From positions 248,001 through 312,000 of the forward strand of contig NZ_JYMR01000004.1 in NCBI RefSeq assembly GCF_000938255.1: 64,000 nt of DNA, read 5' to 3'. Shown piece by piece: positions 24,869 to 34,421 of this stretch. A program made the position numbers and the translations under genes. A model generated the notes under the pieces. It was not told the origin of the DNA. It was given only the letters and a program-made list of their open reading frames with translations, and made no database searches. This DNA is from Bradyrhizobium sp. LTSP849 (lineage in GTDB: Bacteria > Pseudomonadota > Alphaproteobacteria > Rhizobiales > Xanthobacteraceae). The stretch's first letter is position 1. The number at the start of each line of letters is the position of its first letter.

Positions 24869-25336
24869 CTACCCGTTCGCCGCGCCGACCTTGGCAAACC
24901 GCCGGCGGATGCGCATCAGGAGCTGGTCGCAGACCTCGCGATAAGCGGCGAGCTTCTGGTCGCGGCTGCCTTCGATGGTGGTGGGGTCATGCGTCGGCCA
25001 ATATTCGACGTCGGCGGCAAGCGTCCGGGTCAGCTCCAGCGCCTTGTGGTGCGCCTCCGGCGACAGCGTGATGATGAGGTCGAAGTTCAGCCCCTCCCAG
25101 TCCTCCAGCTCCTCGAAGGTCTGCGGCTTGTGGGTGGAGATGTCTTGCCCCAGTTCGTCCATCACCGCGACCGCGAAGGGATCGAGCTCGCCTTTTCTCG
25201 CGCCGGCCGATTTCACGTAGAGGCCTTGCGGAAACATGTGCCGCAGCAGGCTCTCCGCCATCGGCGAGCGCACGCTGTTCATCGCGCAGGCGAACAGCAC
25301 CGATTGCGGATCGCGTGCGCGTGGCGGACCCGCCAT
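24869..25336 (-). CDS. Low-molecular-weight phosphatase family protein
   Basis: A 155-residue protein of the LMW-PTP/arsenate-reductase fold. The P-loop is C17-AMNSV-R23-S, exactly C-x5-R-S, with the following PMAE helix. A TLSPEAHH region and a D-P (THDPTT) acid loop fit a tyrosine phosphatase. The substrate is unknown. It is located downstream of UPF0262 and hisD, where Rhizobiales commonly carry it. Confidence 0.9.
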   Translation of the reverse strand: MAGPPRARDPQSVLFACAMNSVRSPMAESLLRHMFPQGLYVKSAGARKGELDPFAVAVMDELGQDISTHKPQTFEELEDWEGLNFDLIITLSPEAHHKALELTRTLAADVEYWPTHDPTTIEGSRDQKLAAYREVCDQLLMRIRRRFAKVGAANG

Positions 25337-25358
25337 CGCGCCTAGCCTCTCTTGATAG

Positions 25359-25409
25359 AGGGCATGGCCTTGTCGGAAAACCGCTGCGCACTTTTCCGGG
25401 CCATGCCCT
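25359..25409 (-). repeat. Palindromic repeat supplying a stop codon (copy a)
   Basis: Arms AGGGCATGGCC (25359-25369) and GGCCATGCCCT (25399-25409) with the internal CGGAAAAG...GGTTTTCCG core. Its edge overlaps the TAG stop of the UPF0262 gene. Other copies are at 32433, 40497 and 47893. Confidence 0.85.
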
Positions 25410-25905
25410 AGCCTTTCCAGTGCAGAACAGTGATGAGCGTGAACAGCCGGCGCGAGGTCTCGAAATCGATCCGCACCTTGCCCTTCAGCCGCTCCTGCAA
25501 CGTGCGCGAGCCCTCGTCATGGATGCCGCGGCGGCCCATGTCGATGGCCTCGATCTTGTCCGGCGTCGCCGTCCGGATCGCCTGGTAGTAACTGTCGCAG
25601 ATCATGAAATAGTCCTTCACGATCCGCCGGAACGGGGTCAGCGACAACAGATGCGCGACCACGGGCGTGCCGTCCTCGCGGCGGATGTCGAACATCAACC
25701 GGCTGCCGGTGATACCGATATGCAGCGTGAACGGCCCTTTCCCATCGGCGCCGTCGGGCGCGAACAGGTTCTGCTCGATCAAATCGTAGATCGCGATCGC
25801 GCGCTCATGCTCGATGTCCGGCCCGGAACGGCCGATCGAATCCTCATCGAGGGTGACCGCGACGATGCGATTGGTCGAGTCGTCCTGTTCGGGCGGCTTT
25901 GTCAT
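25408..25905 (-). CDS. UPF0262 family protein
   Basis: A 165-residue cytoplasmic protein. I recognise the UPF0262 pattern ([50 protein letters not shown]), always found next to hisD in Rhizobiales; its function is unknown. The ATG overlaps the hisD stop by four bases (ATGA), so translation is probably coupled. The TAG stop lies in a palindromic repeat. Confidence 0.92.
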   Translation of the reverse strand: MTKPPEQDDSTNRIVAVTLDEDSIGRSGPDIEHERAIAIYDLIEQNLFAPDGADGKGPFTLHIGITGSRLMFDIRREDGTPVVAHLLSLTPFRRIVKDYFMICDSYYQAIRTATPDKIEAIDMGRRGIHDEGSRTLQERLKGKVRIDFETSRRLFTLITVLHWKG

Positions 25906-27197
25906 GACAAATTGAGGCGCAATCCAATCGAGCGCGAATGGGCATCTAACCCCTCCGCCTTGCCGAGCGTCATCGCGGCTGGACCGAGCGCACGGAGCTG
26001 ATCCGGGCCGCATTTCAGGATCGAGGTGCGCTTGATGAAGTCGTGCACCGACAGGCCTGAGGAGAATCGCGCCGAGCGCGCCGTCGGCAGCACATGATTG
26101 GAGCCGCCGACATAATCGCCGATCGCCTCCGGCGTATGCGCACCGAGGAACACTGCGCCGGCATTGCGGATCTTTGCGGCGAGCGCATCCGGATCGGTCG
26201 TCATGATCTCGAGATGCTCGGCGGCGATCGCATCTGCAAGCGGGATCGCCTCAGCGAGATTCTTCACCATGATGATCGCGCCGAAATCAGCCCAGGAGGC
26301 GCCGGCAATCGCGGCGCGCGGCAGCGTCTTCAGCTGCGCCGCGACGGCCTTTTCAACATCAGCGGCAAGCCGCACGGAATCGGTGATCAGGATCGACTGC
26401 GCGCTGGCATCGTGCTCGGCCTGCGCCAAGAGATCAGCGGCGATCCAGTCGGCATTGCCGGTGTCGTCGGCGATGACAAGCACCTCGGAGGGGCCCGCGA
26501 TCATATCGATGCCGACCTTGCCGAACACCAGCCGTTTTGCGGCGGCGACATAGGCATTGCCGGGGCCGACGATTTTTGCGACCGGCGCGATCGTCGCGGT
26601 GCCGTGCGCAAGCGCGGCCACGGCCTGCGCGCCGCCGACGCGGTAGATCTCGCTGACACCGCCGAGTTTTGCGGCCGCGAGCACCAGCGGATTGAGCTTG
26701 CCGTCGGGCGACGGCACCACCATCACGACGCGCGAAACGCCGGCGACTTTCGCGGGCACCGCATTCATCAGCACCGAGGACGGATAGGCCGCAGTGCCCC
26801 CGGGCACGTAGAGGCCGGCGGATTCGATCGCAGTGTAGCGCCAGCCGAGCTCGACGCCGAGCGGGTCGGTGAAGCGCTCGTCCTTCGGGAGCTGGCGCCG
26901 ATGATAGGTCTCGATGCGGTCGCGCGCGAGCTTGAGCGCATCCAGCGTTGCGGCATCGCAGGCCTTCACGGCGGCCTCGATCTCGGCAGCAGTGACGCGC
27001 AGGCCAGATGCATCCAGCGTCAGCCGGTCGAACTTTGCCGTGGCCTCGAGCAGAGCCGCGTCGCCGCGTTTGGCCACGTCATCGACGATGGCGCGCGCGG
27101 CGGCCTCGACGTCGGCCGAGACCTCGCGCTTGGCGGCGAGGAAGGCCGAGAATCGCTGGTCAAAATCGGCGCTGCTGCGGTCGAGGCGAACGGGCAT
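25902..27197 (-). CDS. hisD: Histidinol dehydrogenase
   Basis: 431 residues, the standard length. HisD catalyses the last two steps of histidine synthesis, histidinol to histidine, with NAD and zinc. Conserved blocks include [53 protein letters not shown] and the [13 protein letters not shown] stretch, and AEHLEIMTT, with the zinc-binding Gln/His and the catalytic Glu-His region intact. It overlaps UPF0262 by four bases and follows DUF2948 by 250 bp containing a palindrome. Confidence 0.98.
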   Translation of the reverse strand: MPVRLDRSSADFDQRFSAFLAAKREVSADVEAAARAIVDDVAKRGDAALLEATAKFDRLTLDASGLRVTAAEIEAAVKACDAATLDALKLARDRIETYHRRQLPKDERFTDPLGVELGWRYTAIESAGLYVPGGTAAYPSSVLMNAVPAKVAGVSRVVMVVPSPDGKLNPLVLAAAKLGGVSEIYRVGGAQAVAALAHGTATIAPVAKIVGPGNAYVAAAKRLVFGKVGIDMIAGPSEVLVIADDTGNADWIAADLLAQAEHDASAQSILITDSVRLAADVEKAVAAQLKTLPRAAIAGASWADFGAIIMVKNLAEAIPLADAIAAEHLEIMTTDPDALAAKIRNAGAVFLGAHTPEAIGDYVGGSNHVLPTARSARFSSGLSVHDFIKRTSILKCGPDQLRALGPAAMTLGKAEGLDAHSRSIGLRLNLS

Positions 27198-27296
27198 TTT
27201 TCGATGGTCTTTTGGCTGGTCTTTGGGGGCGGATCGGCGTCACAAGGCCCCCTGCTCAATGGCGCGGCGGGGAAGCGACGTCAACCCTTGGGAGAT

Positions 27297-27417
27297 GTCG
27301 TCCCGGCGAAGGCCGGGACCCATAACCACCAAAGCTAATTGTTGAGCAAAATGGGGCCACATCTCGTTTTAACAACTATGCCCTGGGGCTATGGGTCCCG
27401 GCCTTCGCCGGGACGAC
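27297..27417. repeat. Palindromic intergenic repeat (GTCGTCCCGGCGAAGG type)
   Basis: Second copy of the 1590-1730 repeat: GTCGTCCCGGCGAAGGCCGG... at the left and its inverse at the right, with a different inner sequence. It fills most of the gap between DUF2948 and hisD. Confidence 0.85.
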
Positions 27418-27447
27418 ACTGGATATGTGGCATGCGGTATCCGTCCC

Positions 27448-27891
27448 TCATCCCTCGACCCCCAGCCCCGTTCCCAGCTCGTCCGCCCCCAGATCAGTCA
27501 GCTCGCATTCCAGGCATTCGACGTCGAGGCGGATGGCGCCGCCCTGGGCGAACAGCAGCAGCGCGCTGCCGCCGGGCTCCTCGTCGCGGCCGTCCCGGGG
27601 GTGAAACTCGATACCGACGAGGTCCAGAACCGTCTCCGACGCCGCAAGATCGATGTCGCGCGACTTGCAGGCGAGCACCCGGTCGAAACGGAGCGCCGAA
27701 ACCAGCCGGCGCGGCTCGGTTTCGCCGTCCAGCGTCTGCTCCCAGTCCAGCCGGCTCATGCCGACCACCAGGCGCTTCTCGCCCTGCCGCCAGATGATGT
27801 CGGAGGCTTGCACCAGAGCATCCTGCACATGGGTCGAGATCACCGCGAGATCATCGGCGTCGAGCGCGATCAGTTTAAGCTGGGGAGACAT
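27448..27891 (-). CDS. DUF2948 family protein
   Basis: A 147-residue protein with the DUF2948 pattern: LKLIALDADDLAVISTHVQDALV at the start and FDRVLACKSRDIDL, LLLFAQGGAIRLDVECLECEL later. In Rhizobiales it sits upstream of hisD as here. The function is unknown. No signal peptide or membrane segment. Confidence 0.88.
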   Translation of the reverse strand: MSPQLKLIALDADDLAVISTHVQDALVQASDIIWRQGEKRLVVGMSRLDWEQTLDGETEPRRLVSALRFDRVLACKSRDIDLAASETVLDLVGIEFHPRDGRDEEPGGSALLLFAQGGAIRLDVECLECELTDLGADELGTGLGVEG

Positions 27892-27973
27892 TCGCCGGCC
27901 CTTCTCCTGCGATGCAGATGCGGCACAACGCGCGGAGGTGCCAAAATATCCGCAAAACTAACCAGAGGGCGGA

Positions 27974-28633
27974 TTAGAGCCCATTGATATGCTCCATCTC
28001 CAGCACTTTCCGCGGATAGCCCTCTCGCGCAACCCGGATCATGCCGCGGCCGATCTGCTCGGTCGAGGTGACCAGGCGAGGCGCAAGGCGGCGCAGCACC
28101 GACCACAACGGCCAGGTCACATCGTAGACGGCCTGCACCCAGGCGGTCTTGGAGCGTACGCCGTGCAACGGCTGGATCACGCCGGGCCGGAACATGAAGG
28201 CGGCCTTGAACGGCAGCTTGAGCAGGTCGTTCTCGGTCTTGCCCTTGATCCGCGCCCACATCCGCGAGCCCTGCTCGGTGGAATCGGTGCCGGCGCCGGT
28301 GACATAGGTGAAGGTCATCTGCGGATTGAGCCGCGCAAGCGTCGTCGCCGCAGCGAGCGTGATGTCGTAGGTGAGATGGCGGTAACGGTCCTCGCTCATG
28401 CCGATCGAGGAGACGCCGAGACAGAAGAAGCAGGCATCGAAGCCGGTGAGCTGCGCCTCGATCGCCGAATAGTTGGTGAAATCGTCGTGGATGATCTCGG
28501 TGAGCTTGGCGCTGCGCACGCCGGTCGGACTGCGCCCGACCACCAGCACGCGTTCGATGCCGGGATCGATCAGGCACTCGCGCAAAACACCCTGCCCGAC
28601 CATGCCGGTCGCGCCGAAGACAATGACTCGCAT
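27974..28633 (-). CDS. NAD(P)-binding Rossmann protein (epimerase-like)
   Basis: A 219-residue protein opening MRVIVFGATGMVGQGVLRECL, a GxxGxxG dinucleotide site. It resembles small NAD(P)-binding epimerase/HTATIP2-like proteins (FTYVTGAGTDSTEQG, ARIKGKTENDL supply YxxxK-like residues). The start at 28633 has GGGGGAC at correct spacing; an upstream ATG at 28663 overlaps the SDR stop (ATGA), so an extra ten residues are possible. Probably co-transcribed with the SDR gene. Confidence 0.85.
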   Translation of the reverse strand: MRVIVFGATGMVGQGVLRECLIDPGIERVLVVGRSPTGVRSAKLTEIIHDDFTNYSAIEAQLTGFDACFFCLGVSSIGMSEDRYRHLTYDITLAAATTLARLNPQMTFTYVTGAGTDSTEQGSRMWARIKGKTENDLLKLPFKAAFMFRPGVIQPLHGVRSKTAWVQAVYDVTWPLWSVLRRLAPRLVTSTEQIGRGMIRVAREGYPRKVLEMEHINGL

Positions 28634-28659
28634 CGGGACGTCCCCCACGATGTCGCGGC

Positions 28660-29598
28660 TCATGCGGCGGCCGCGATCTCGTCGAAGGATACACCGGTCA
28701 GCGTTGCCGAGACATCCCACAGCATGGCCGCCGCGGCGAAATCCTTCGCCTGCCGCATGACCCTCGCCGGCACCGGCGGCCCCTTCAATTCGTAGAACCA
28801 GTTCGGACCGTAGTAACCGCCGGGCTCCGCGGCCGGAGAGGTCGCCGCGAACAGGGTAGGCAGCGCGCCTTCAGCCGCGGACTGACTGATGAAGGGCTGT
28901 AGCCAACGGCTCACGCGCGACTGGAAGGTGTTGGCGCCCGGGCCGTTCGGAATGAGATCGGTGCGTGCATAGCCTGGATGGGCCGCGACGCTTCGCACGC
29001 CCCAGCCGGCCGCGTCGCTGCGGCGCTGCAATTCGAGCGAGAACATCAACATCGCGAGCTTGGACTGGCAGTAAGCACGCCACGGACGATAGGACCGCCG
29101 GCTCTGGAGATCGTCGAAATTGATCGCGCCGGAGCGGTGCGCAAGGCTCGAGAGATTGACGACGCGCGCGGCCTTTGCGCGGCGCAGCTGCGGCAGCAAG
29201 CGCGCCGTCAGCGCGTAATGGCCGAGATAGTTGGTGCCGAGCTGCATCTCGAAACCATCCTCGGTCTGCTGCCGCTTCGGCAGCGCCATCACGCCGGCAT
29301 TGTTGACCAGGAGGTCGAGCTGATCATTGCTGGAGGCAAAGCGCCTGGCAAAATCGGCGACGGAGGCGAGGCTCGCGAGATCCAGGCGCTCATAGGCGAT
29401 CAGCGCGTTGGGAAACTGCTCGCAAATGCGCTCGATCGCCCGCAGGCCCTTTGCGTCGTTGCGCCCCGTGAGTATGACGATGGCTCCGGCGCCCGCTAGC
29501 GCCAACGCCGTCTCGTAGCCGAGGCCGCCCGTGGCCCCGGTGACGACGGCCGTCTTGCCGCTGAGGGAGGGAATGTCTGCCGTACTCCAGTCGGTCAT
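28660..29598 (-). CDS. SDR family oxidoreductase (retinol-dehydrogenase-like)
   Basis: 312 residues with TGATGGLG at 20-27, LVNNAGVM, and catalytic serine with Y-C-Q-S-K. The length and the NxxGHxALTxRLLPQL segment resemble retinol/WW-domain-type SDRs; the substrate is unknown. AGGAG lies at good spacing. It diverges from the TetR regulator, with a palindrome between, so that regulator is the likely controller. Confidence 0.9.
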   Translation of the reverse strand: MTDWSTADIPSLSGKTAVVTGATGGLGYETALALAGAGAIVILTGRNDAKGLRAIERICEQFPNALIAYERLDLASLASVADFARRFASSNDQLDLLVNNAGVMALPKRQQTEDGFEMQLGTNYLGHYALTARLLPQLRRAKAARVVNLSSLAHRSGAINFDDLQSRRSYRPWRAYCQSKLAMLMFSLELQRRSDAAGWGVRSVAAHPGYARTDLIPNGPGANTFQSRVSRWLQPFISQSAAEGALPTLFAATSPAAEPGGYYGPNWFYELKGPPVPARVMRQAKDFAAAAMLWDVSATLTGVSFDEIAAAA

Positions 29599-29648
29599 GC
29601 CTTAATCTCCTGTCAGGGGTTGGAAGAGCCCCGCGACCGGTCTAAATG

Positions 29649-29661
29649 TGCACTTAGTGCA
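29649..29661. promoter_or_regulatory. Probable TetR operator
   Basis: A 13-bp perfect palindrome, TGCACTTAGTGCA, midway between the divergent SDR and TetR genes. Position and symmetry suit a TetR dimer. A related palindrome occurs at 18376-18390. Confidence 0.65.
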
Positions 29662-29683
29662 ACTTTGCAAGAGGTGAAAGAAT

Positions 29684-30349
29684 TTGAAGGTTTCGAAGCA
29701 CGCCGGGAAACAGGCCAAGAAACAGGCGAAGCAACGCGCCAAGCCCTTGTCCTCAGGAGGAAAATCGCCGGCGGTGCCGGGCCTGAGGCAGCGCAAGCGC
29801 GAAGCGACCCGCGAGCGGCTGACCCGCGCGGCGATGGCGCTGTTCCTGGAGCGCGGCTTCGAGACCACGACCATCGACGACATCGCAGCCGCCGCCGATG
29901 TGTCGCGCCGAAGCTTCTTCCATTACTTCGCCTCGAAAGAGGACGTGGTTGCCGCCTGGCAGGAGGATGCTTCAACCGCCCTCGTCGCCGCGATCATCGC
30001 CAGGCCTGCAGACGAATCCTTGCTGACGGCCGCGGAAAACGCGATTGCGGCGGCGGTCAAACGGCTCGATCCGACCGAGGCGGCCGCGATGGCACGGCTC
30101 AAACGTGACAATCCCGCGCTTCAGGCGCGCGACCAGCTCAAATACGAGAAGCTCGAACGCGCGCTGGCGGAAGGGCTTGCGCAACGCTCCGGCCGCAAGT
30201 CGGACCAGTTGAAGGCGCGGCTCGTCGCCATGATCGCCACCGGCGCGATGCGCGTCGGCGGCGAGAGCTGGCTCTGCGAAGGCACCCGCGACAAGCCGGA
30301 GGCTTTCGTGAAGCGGACCTTTGACGCGATCAGGGAGATATTGAAGTGA
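29684..30349 (+). CDS. TetR/AcrR family regulator
   Basis: From TTG at 29684 (AGAGG nine bases upstream) the product has 221 residues. A lysine-rich tail is followed by a complete TetR helix-turn-helix (about 38-85: REATRERLTRAAMALFLERGFETTTIDDIAAAADVSRRSFFHYFASKEDVV). The C-terminal ligand domain has no predictable ligand. Divergent from the SDR gene over a palindrome; repression of the SDR pair is inferred. Confidence 0.92.
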   Translation: MKVSKHAGKQAKKQAKQRAKPLSSGGKSPAVPGLRQRKREATRERLTRAAMALFLERGFETTTIDDIAAAADVSRRSFFHYFASKEDVVAAWQEDASTALVAAIIARPADESLLTAAENAIAAAVKRLDPTEAAAMARLKRDNPALQARDQLKYEKLERALAEGLAQRSGRKSDQLKARLVAMIATGAMRVGGESWLCEGTRDKPEAFVKRTFDAIREILK

Positions 30350-30355
30350 TCCGCT

Positions 30356-31186
30356 TCAGCATCGCTCCTTGAAGAACGCCAGCAGGTCCGCGTTGATGGT
30401 CTCGGCATGCGTCGTCGGCATGCCATGCGGAAAGCCCTTGTAGGTTTTCAGCGTGCCCTTCTTGAGCAGCTTCGCCGACAGCGGCGCGGAATCGGCGTAA
30501 GGCACGATCTGGTCGTCGTCGCCATGCATCACCAGCACGGGCACGGTGATCTTCTTCAAATCCTCGGTGAAATCGGTCTGCGAGAACGCGACGATACCGT
30601 CGTAATGCGCCTTCGCGCCGCCCATCATGCCCTGGCGCCACCAGTTCTGGATCACCGCTTCCGACGGTTTTGCGCCGGGGCGGTTGTAGCCGTAGAACGG
30701 GCCGGCGGCGACGTCGCGATAGAAGCTCGATCGGCCGGCGGCGAGCTGAACCTGGAAATCGTCGAATACACTCTTCGGCAGGCCGCCGGGATTGGCCTCC
30801 GTCTTAACCATCAGCGGCGGCACTGCGGAGAGGATCGCGGCCTTCGCGACCCGGCTCTCGCCGTGGCGGGCGATGTAGTGCACGACTTCGCCGCCGCCGG
30901 TGGAGTGACCGACGTGAATGGCGTTCTTCAGATCGAGATGCGCGGTCACCGCCGCGAGGTCGTCGGCGTAGTGATCCATGTCATGGCCGTCAGCGACCTG
31001 CGACGAGCGGCCATGGCCGCGGCGGTCATGGGCGATGACGCGGTAGCCGCGAGTGACGAAGAACATCATCTGCGCATCCCAATCGTCCGCCGACAGCGGC
31101 CAGCCATGGCTGAACACGATCGGTTGGCCCGAGCCCCAGTCCTTGTAGAAGATCTCGACGCCGTCCTTGGTGGTGATGATGGGCAT
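30356..31186 (-). CDS. Alpha/beta hydrolase, chloroperoxidase-like
   Basis: 276 residues, typical of bacterial cofactor-free haloperoxidases/arylesterases. [10 protein letters not shown] (oxyanion region), nucleophile S95 in GHSTGGGE, an acid in [10 protein letters not shown] and H254 in FPHGM form the triad. The peroxidase name of the family reflects perhydrolysis; the natural substrate is probably an ester. AAGGAG precedes the ATG. Convergent with TetR, six bases apart. Confidence 0.92.
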   Translation of the reverse strand: MPIITTKDGVEIFYKDWGSGQPIVFSHGWPLSADDWDAQMMFFVTRGYRVIAHDRRGHGRSSQVADGHDMDHYADDLAAVTAHLDLKNAIHVGHSTGGGEVVHYIARHGESRVAKAAILSAVPPLMVKTEANPGGLPKSVFDDFQVQLAAGRSSFYRDVAAGPFYGYNRPGAKPSEAVIQNWWRQGMMGGAKAHYDGIVAFSQTDFTEDLKKITVPVLVMHGDDDQIVPYADSAPLSAKLLKKGTLKTYKGFPHGMPTTHAETINADLLAFFKERC

Positions 31187-31210
31187 TGGATGGGCTCCTT
31201 CAGTGAGAGA

Positions 31211-31720
31211 TCAGGCGAACGCCATCGGCCTGTAGCGGCGCCAGGCGCCGATAGTCACCAGCACGAAGAACAGCAGCACAAGACCCTGCACCACGGCGAA
31301 CACCGGGCCCGACGGCGGCGCCGGCGGCACGGCCGGTGCGAGCGCGGCCAGCGCCGGCACCTTCAGGAACGACTGGATGATCAGCACGAAGACGTTGAAG
31401 TAGAGCGAGATCATCGCGGTCACGACATAGACCGGACGCCAGGCGCCCTTGAGCTTCATGCCGTAGAGCGCGATGCAGGCGATCGCGAGCAGCACCAGCG
31501 AGATGGCGGCGATGATGTACGAGGGCAGCAGCTCCTTGAACGGAAACAGGAAGCCCGTCGCATTGGTTAGGATGGTGAAGAGCAGGAAGATCGCGGTGAG
31601 GCCCGGCATCGGCTTCGAACCGAGCAGGCCGAACATCACGATGAGGCCGGCGGCGATGGCGATCAGGCTGATGATGACATGGACTAGCGTGAAGGCGGGC
31701 AGGCTCAACCCAAGAACCAT
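31211..31720 (-). CDS. Hypothetical membrane protein (four helices)
   Basis: 169 residues with hydrophobic segments near 8-32, 38-60, 66-86, 97-120 and 137-160, so four or five membrane passes. A proline-rich loop (PAVPPAPPSGP) precedes the last. No family recognised. AGGAGAG ribosome site. It ends 24 bp before the chloroperoxidase-like gene and may share its transcript. Confidence 0.75.
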   Translation of the reverse strand: MVLGLSLPAFTLVHVIISLIAIAAGLIVMFGLLGSKPMPGLTAIFLLFTILTNATGFLFPFKELLPSYIIAAISLVLLAIACIALYGMKLKGAWRPVYVVTAMISLYFNVFVLIIQSFLKVPALAALAPAVPPAPPSGPVFAVVQGLVLLFFVLVTIGAWRRYRPMAFA

Positions 31721-31889
31721 GGCATCTCTCCTACTCTCAATATTGAGATCAGCAGGATGGTATTACGCGCCTCATCGGATTGCTACATGCGCCGGCATCA
31801 CACATGCGTACGAAGCCATGCGTCATCGTGCGAATCGACAAACGCATGGCTGATTTTTTTGCATCACTGTCGCAATGGACAGCAGTTTG

Positions 31890-31973
31890 TAGCCCGGATG
31901 GAGCGCAGCGAAATCCGGGGTTCTCGCGCCTGGATAATGCTGTCCCGGATTACGCTTCGCTCCATCCGGGCTA
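31890..31973. repeat. Palindromic intergenic repeat (TAGCCCGGATGGAGCG type)
   Basis: Second copy of the 499-567 family; the same outer arms, TAGCCCGGATGGAGCG and inverse, with a longer centre. It lies in the 267-bp gap before the EthD gene. Confidence 0.85.
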
Positions 31974-31987
31974 CGAGCTTGCAGGTT

Positions 31988-32296
31988 TCAAACTTCCTTG
32001 GTGTCGAAGATCAGCAGATCGGCGCCGCCACTGGCGAATTTCGGCACGTCGCCCGCTGCCGCCTTGCCTGCTTCGCTGCCGAATGCCGCCTGGATATCGG
32101 CCACACTGTTGAAGGAGAGAATGGCGACGAGGTGGACTCCGGAAGGTCCGGCGGGGGAGCCGACCGGCCCCGTGCTGACCGCGTATTTCTTCAGGCCGGG
32201 AAGTTTCTTGGCGAGCGGAATGTGGGTCTCGGCATAATGCTTGTCGAAAGCCGCAGCATCCTTGGGCGTCTTGTAGAGCACGACGAGTTCAGCCAT
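31988..32296 (-). CDS. EthD-family dimeric alpha/beta barrel protein
   Basis: 102 residues beginning MAELVVLYKTPKDAAAFDKHYAETHIPLAKKLPGLKKY, which is the EthD signature (FxxHYxxxHxPLxxxxPG). Such ferredoxin-like barrels accompany ether or aromatic degradation genes, though no such partner is adjacent. GGGAGGAC before the start. Confidence 0.9.
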   Translation of the reverse strand: MAELVVLYKTPKDAAAFDKHYAETHIPLAKKLPGLKKYAVSTGPVGSPAGPSGVHLVAILSFNSVADIQAAFGSEAGKAAAGDVPKFASGGADLLIFDTKEV

Positions 32297-32432
32297 TTAG
32301 TCCTCCCGTTGAAGCTTTTGTTCGTTTCGCGGGCGATGCGCCTCGCGACGAGGCGATAGTCCGCGGGACACGGCAAAACCGCAAGTCACATTCGACTTGC
32401 CATTCCCTTGTCTTCTCCTTGACTTATTATTT

Positions 32433-32481
32433 GAGCACGATCTTTCGGAAAACCGCTGCACACTTTTCCGGATCGAGCTCT
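32433..32481 (-). repeat. Palindromic repeat supplying a stop codon (copy b)
   Basis: GAGCACGATC...TTTCGGAAAACCG...CTTTTCCGGATCGAGCTC; the arm mismatches in two places. Its right edge makes the TAG stop of the flavoprotein gene. Confidence 0.8.
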
Positions 32482-34198
32482 AAAGCGCCGGTTTTGCGGC
32501 GTCGCCGAGATAGCCGTGCAGGGAGGCCACCACTTGCGCGCCCTCGCCGATGGCGCCGCCGACGCGCTTGACCGAGCCGGAGCGGACGTCGCCGACGGCA
32601 TAGACGCCGGGGACGGAGGTCTCGAGCGGGGCCACGAGCCGGCCCTGGTTCTGCTCGGACTGCGCGCCGGTGACGACGAAGCCGCCGCGATCGAGCGTCA
32701 CGCCGCAGCCATCGAGCCAGCCGGTGGCAGGATCGGCACCGACGAACAGAAACAGATTCTTGATGTCGGCGGAATCCTCGTCCGCAGACAGCCGGCTGCG
32801 CAAGCGGATGCGCCGCAGCAGCGAAGCCTCGTCGCCCTCGAGCGCCGATATCTCGGTGTTGAACATCAATTCGATGTTCGGCGTCGCTTCGATGCGCTCG
32901 ATGAGATAGCGCGACATGCTGGCGCCCAGACCACCGCCGCGGATGATCATCAGCACCTTCTTGGCATGACCCGACAGGAACACCGCTGCCTGGCCTGCCG
33001 AATTGCCCGCGCCGACCAGGGCCACCTCTTCGCCGGAGCAGAGCCGCGCCTCCACGGGGGACGCCCAGTACCAGACGCCGCGGCCCTCGAATCTGTCGAG
33101 GTTCTCGATCTCCGGCCGGCGATAGCGCGCGCCGCTTGCGACCACCACCGCGCGCGAGCGCAGGGGATCGCCGCCGTCGATCGCCACTGAAAATGCGCCG
33201 TCGGTGCGCGTGCAGTCGAGCGACTTCACCGTCATCGGGATCATGATGTCGGCGCCGAATTTTTGCGCCTGGTTGAAGGCGCGGGCCGTCAGCGCCTGGC
33301 CGGAAATGCCGGTCGGAAAGCCGAGATAATTTTCAATGCGCGCGCTGGCGCCGGCCTGGCCGCCGAAGGCGCGGGTGTCGAGCACGGCGACCGAGAGTCC
33401 TTCGGACGCTGCGTACACCGCGGTAGCGAGTCCCGCCGGCCCGGAGCCGACGATCGCGACGTCGTAGATGCGATCGTTGCGCGGGCCGCCGATCATGCCG
33501 ATCGCGCGCGCAAGCTCGGTCTCGCCGGGGTTGCGCAGCACGGTACCACCAGTCGTGACGACCAGCGGCCAGTCCTCAGGTTTTGGCGAATAACGCGCGA
33601 TCACCTCAGCGGCGTCGCGATCGCGCTCGGGACAGAGCAGATGATGCGGCTGGCCGTTGCGGGTGAGAAAGCCCTGCAAGCGGACCACGCCGGCCGAATG
33701 CGACGGCCCGATCAGCACGACACCGCCGACGCCGCCCTGGAGCAAATTGACCCGGCGCAGGATCAGCGCGCGCATGATGCGCTCGCCGAGCTCGGCCTCG
33801 GCGACCAGCAGCGCGCGCAGCCGCTCCGGCGGCAGCAGCAGCGTCTCGACATCGCCCTCGGCGCGGCCGTCGACCAGCGCCGGCCGCCCGGAGAGCTGGC
33901 TGAGCTCGGCCAAAAATTGCCCCGGCCCCTGGTCGATCAGCGGGGTGACATGACCGAGCCCGTCGCGCTGGGTGAGGGCGACATGGCCCTTCAGCACCAC
34001 GAACATGCCCTGCCCCGGCTTGCCGGTTTCGAACAGCAGCTCGCCATGCGAATAGCTGCGCAGCTCGCCGAAATGCCGCATACGCGTGATCTCGGCGGGT
34101 GTCAGCGCCGGAAATGTCTGTTCGGGGCGAGAGAACCGCGACATCTGCGTATCCCCGTCGGTTCGTTTCGTTCCGTCCTGCCCCATGGCCACGTCCAC
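32480..34198 (-). CDS. cNMP-binding/thioredoxin reductase-like flavoprotein
   Basis: Up to 572 residues from GTG 34198 (GGAG four bases upstream; ATG 34186 or 34144 also possible). Domains: cyclic-nucleotide-binding fold (about 30-150, LRSYSHGELLFETGKPGQGMF), a thioredoxin/glutaredoxin-like middle (about 160-240) and a thioredoxin-reductase-like FAD/NAD module (GSGPAGLA near 252; GAGNSAGQAA; DVRSGSVKRVGGAIGEG). The CxxC of true thioredoxin reductases is replaced by WYWASPVE, so disulfide reduction is unlikely and it may sense or signal redox state. A small gene lies 16 bp upstream. Confidence 0.9.
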   Translation of the reverse strand: MDVAMGQDGTKRTDGDTQMSRFSRPEQTFPALTPAEITRMRHFGELRSYSHGELLFETGKPGQGMFVVLKGHVALTQRDGLGHVTPLIDQGPGQFLAELSQLSGRPALVDGRAEGDVETLLLPPERLRALLVAEAELGERIMRALILRRVNLLQGGVGGVVLIGPSHSAGVVRLQGFLTRNGQPHHLLCPERDRDAAEVIARYSPKPEDWPLVVTTGGTVLRNPGETELARAIGMIGGPRNDRIYDVAIVGSGPAGLATAVYAASEGLSVAVLDTRAFGGQAGASARIENYLGFPTGISGQALTARAFNQAQKFGADIMIPMTVKSLDCTRTDGAFSVAIDGGDPLRSRAVVVASGARYRRPEIENLDRFEGRGVWYWASPVEARLCSGEEVALVGAGNSAGQAAVFLSGHAKKVLMIIRGGGLGASMSRYLIERIEATPNIELMFNTEISALEGDEASLLRRIRLRSRLSADEDSADIKNLFLFVGADPATGWLDGCGVTLDRGGFVVTGAQSEQNQGRLVAPLETSVPGVYAVGDVRSGSVKRVGGAIGEGAQVVASLHGYLGDAAKPAL

Positions 34199-34214
34199 TT
34201 AACTCCAAAAAATT

Positions 34215-34421
34215 CTAGTCACCGGCTTTGTCGAAGGTCTTGTCAGAGGTCTTGCCGGCGATCCCTTCATCTAGGGAAGCATCGTCATTCTGCGAGGGGT
34301 CGGTGCTTGCGGCGCGTTCGCGCGCCTGCACCTTCCGCCGCTTCAGATTTTCGCGCAGCGCCGATTTCAGCCGGTCCTGCCGGGCGCCAGCCGCTGGCTT
34401 CTTCTCGTTCTCGTCGGTCAT
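34215..34421 (-). CDS. Small charged hypothetical protein
   Basis: 68 residues from ATG 34421 (MTDENEKKPAAGARQDRL). It is rich in Lys, Arg, Asp and Glu with no hydrophobic core, so probably flexible. No family recognised; the coding frame and proximity to the flavoprotein (16 bp) support a shared transcript. Confidence 0.6.
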   Translation of the reverse strand: MTDENEKKPAAGARQDRLKSALRENLKRRKVQARERAASTDPSQNDDASLDEGIAGKTSDKTFDKAGD

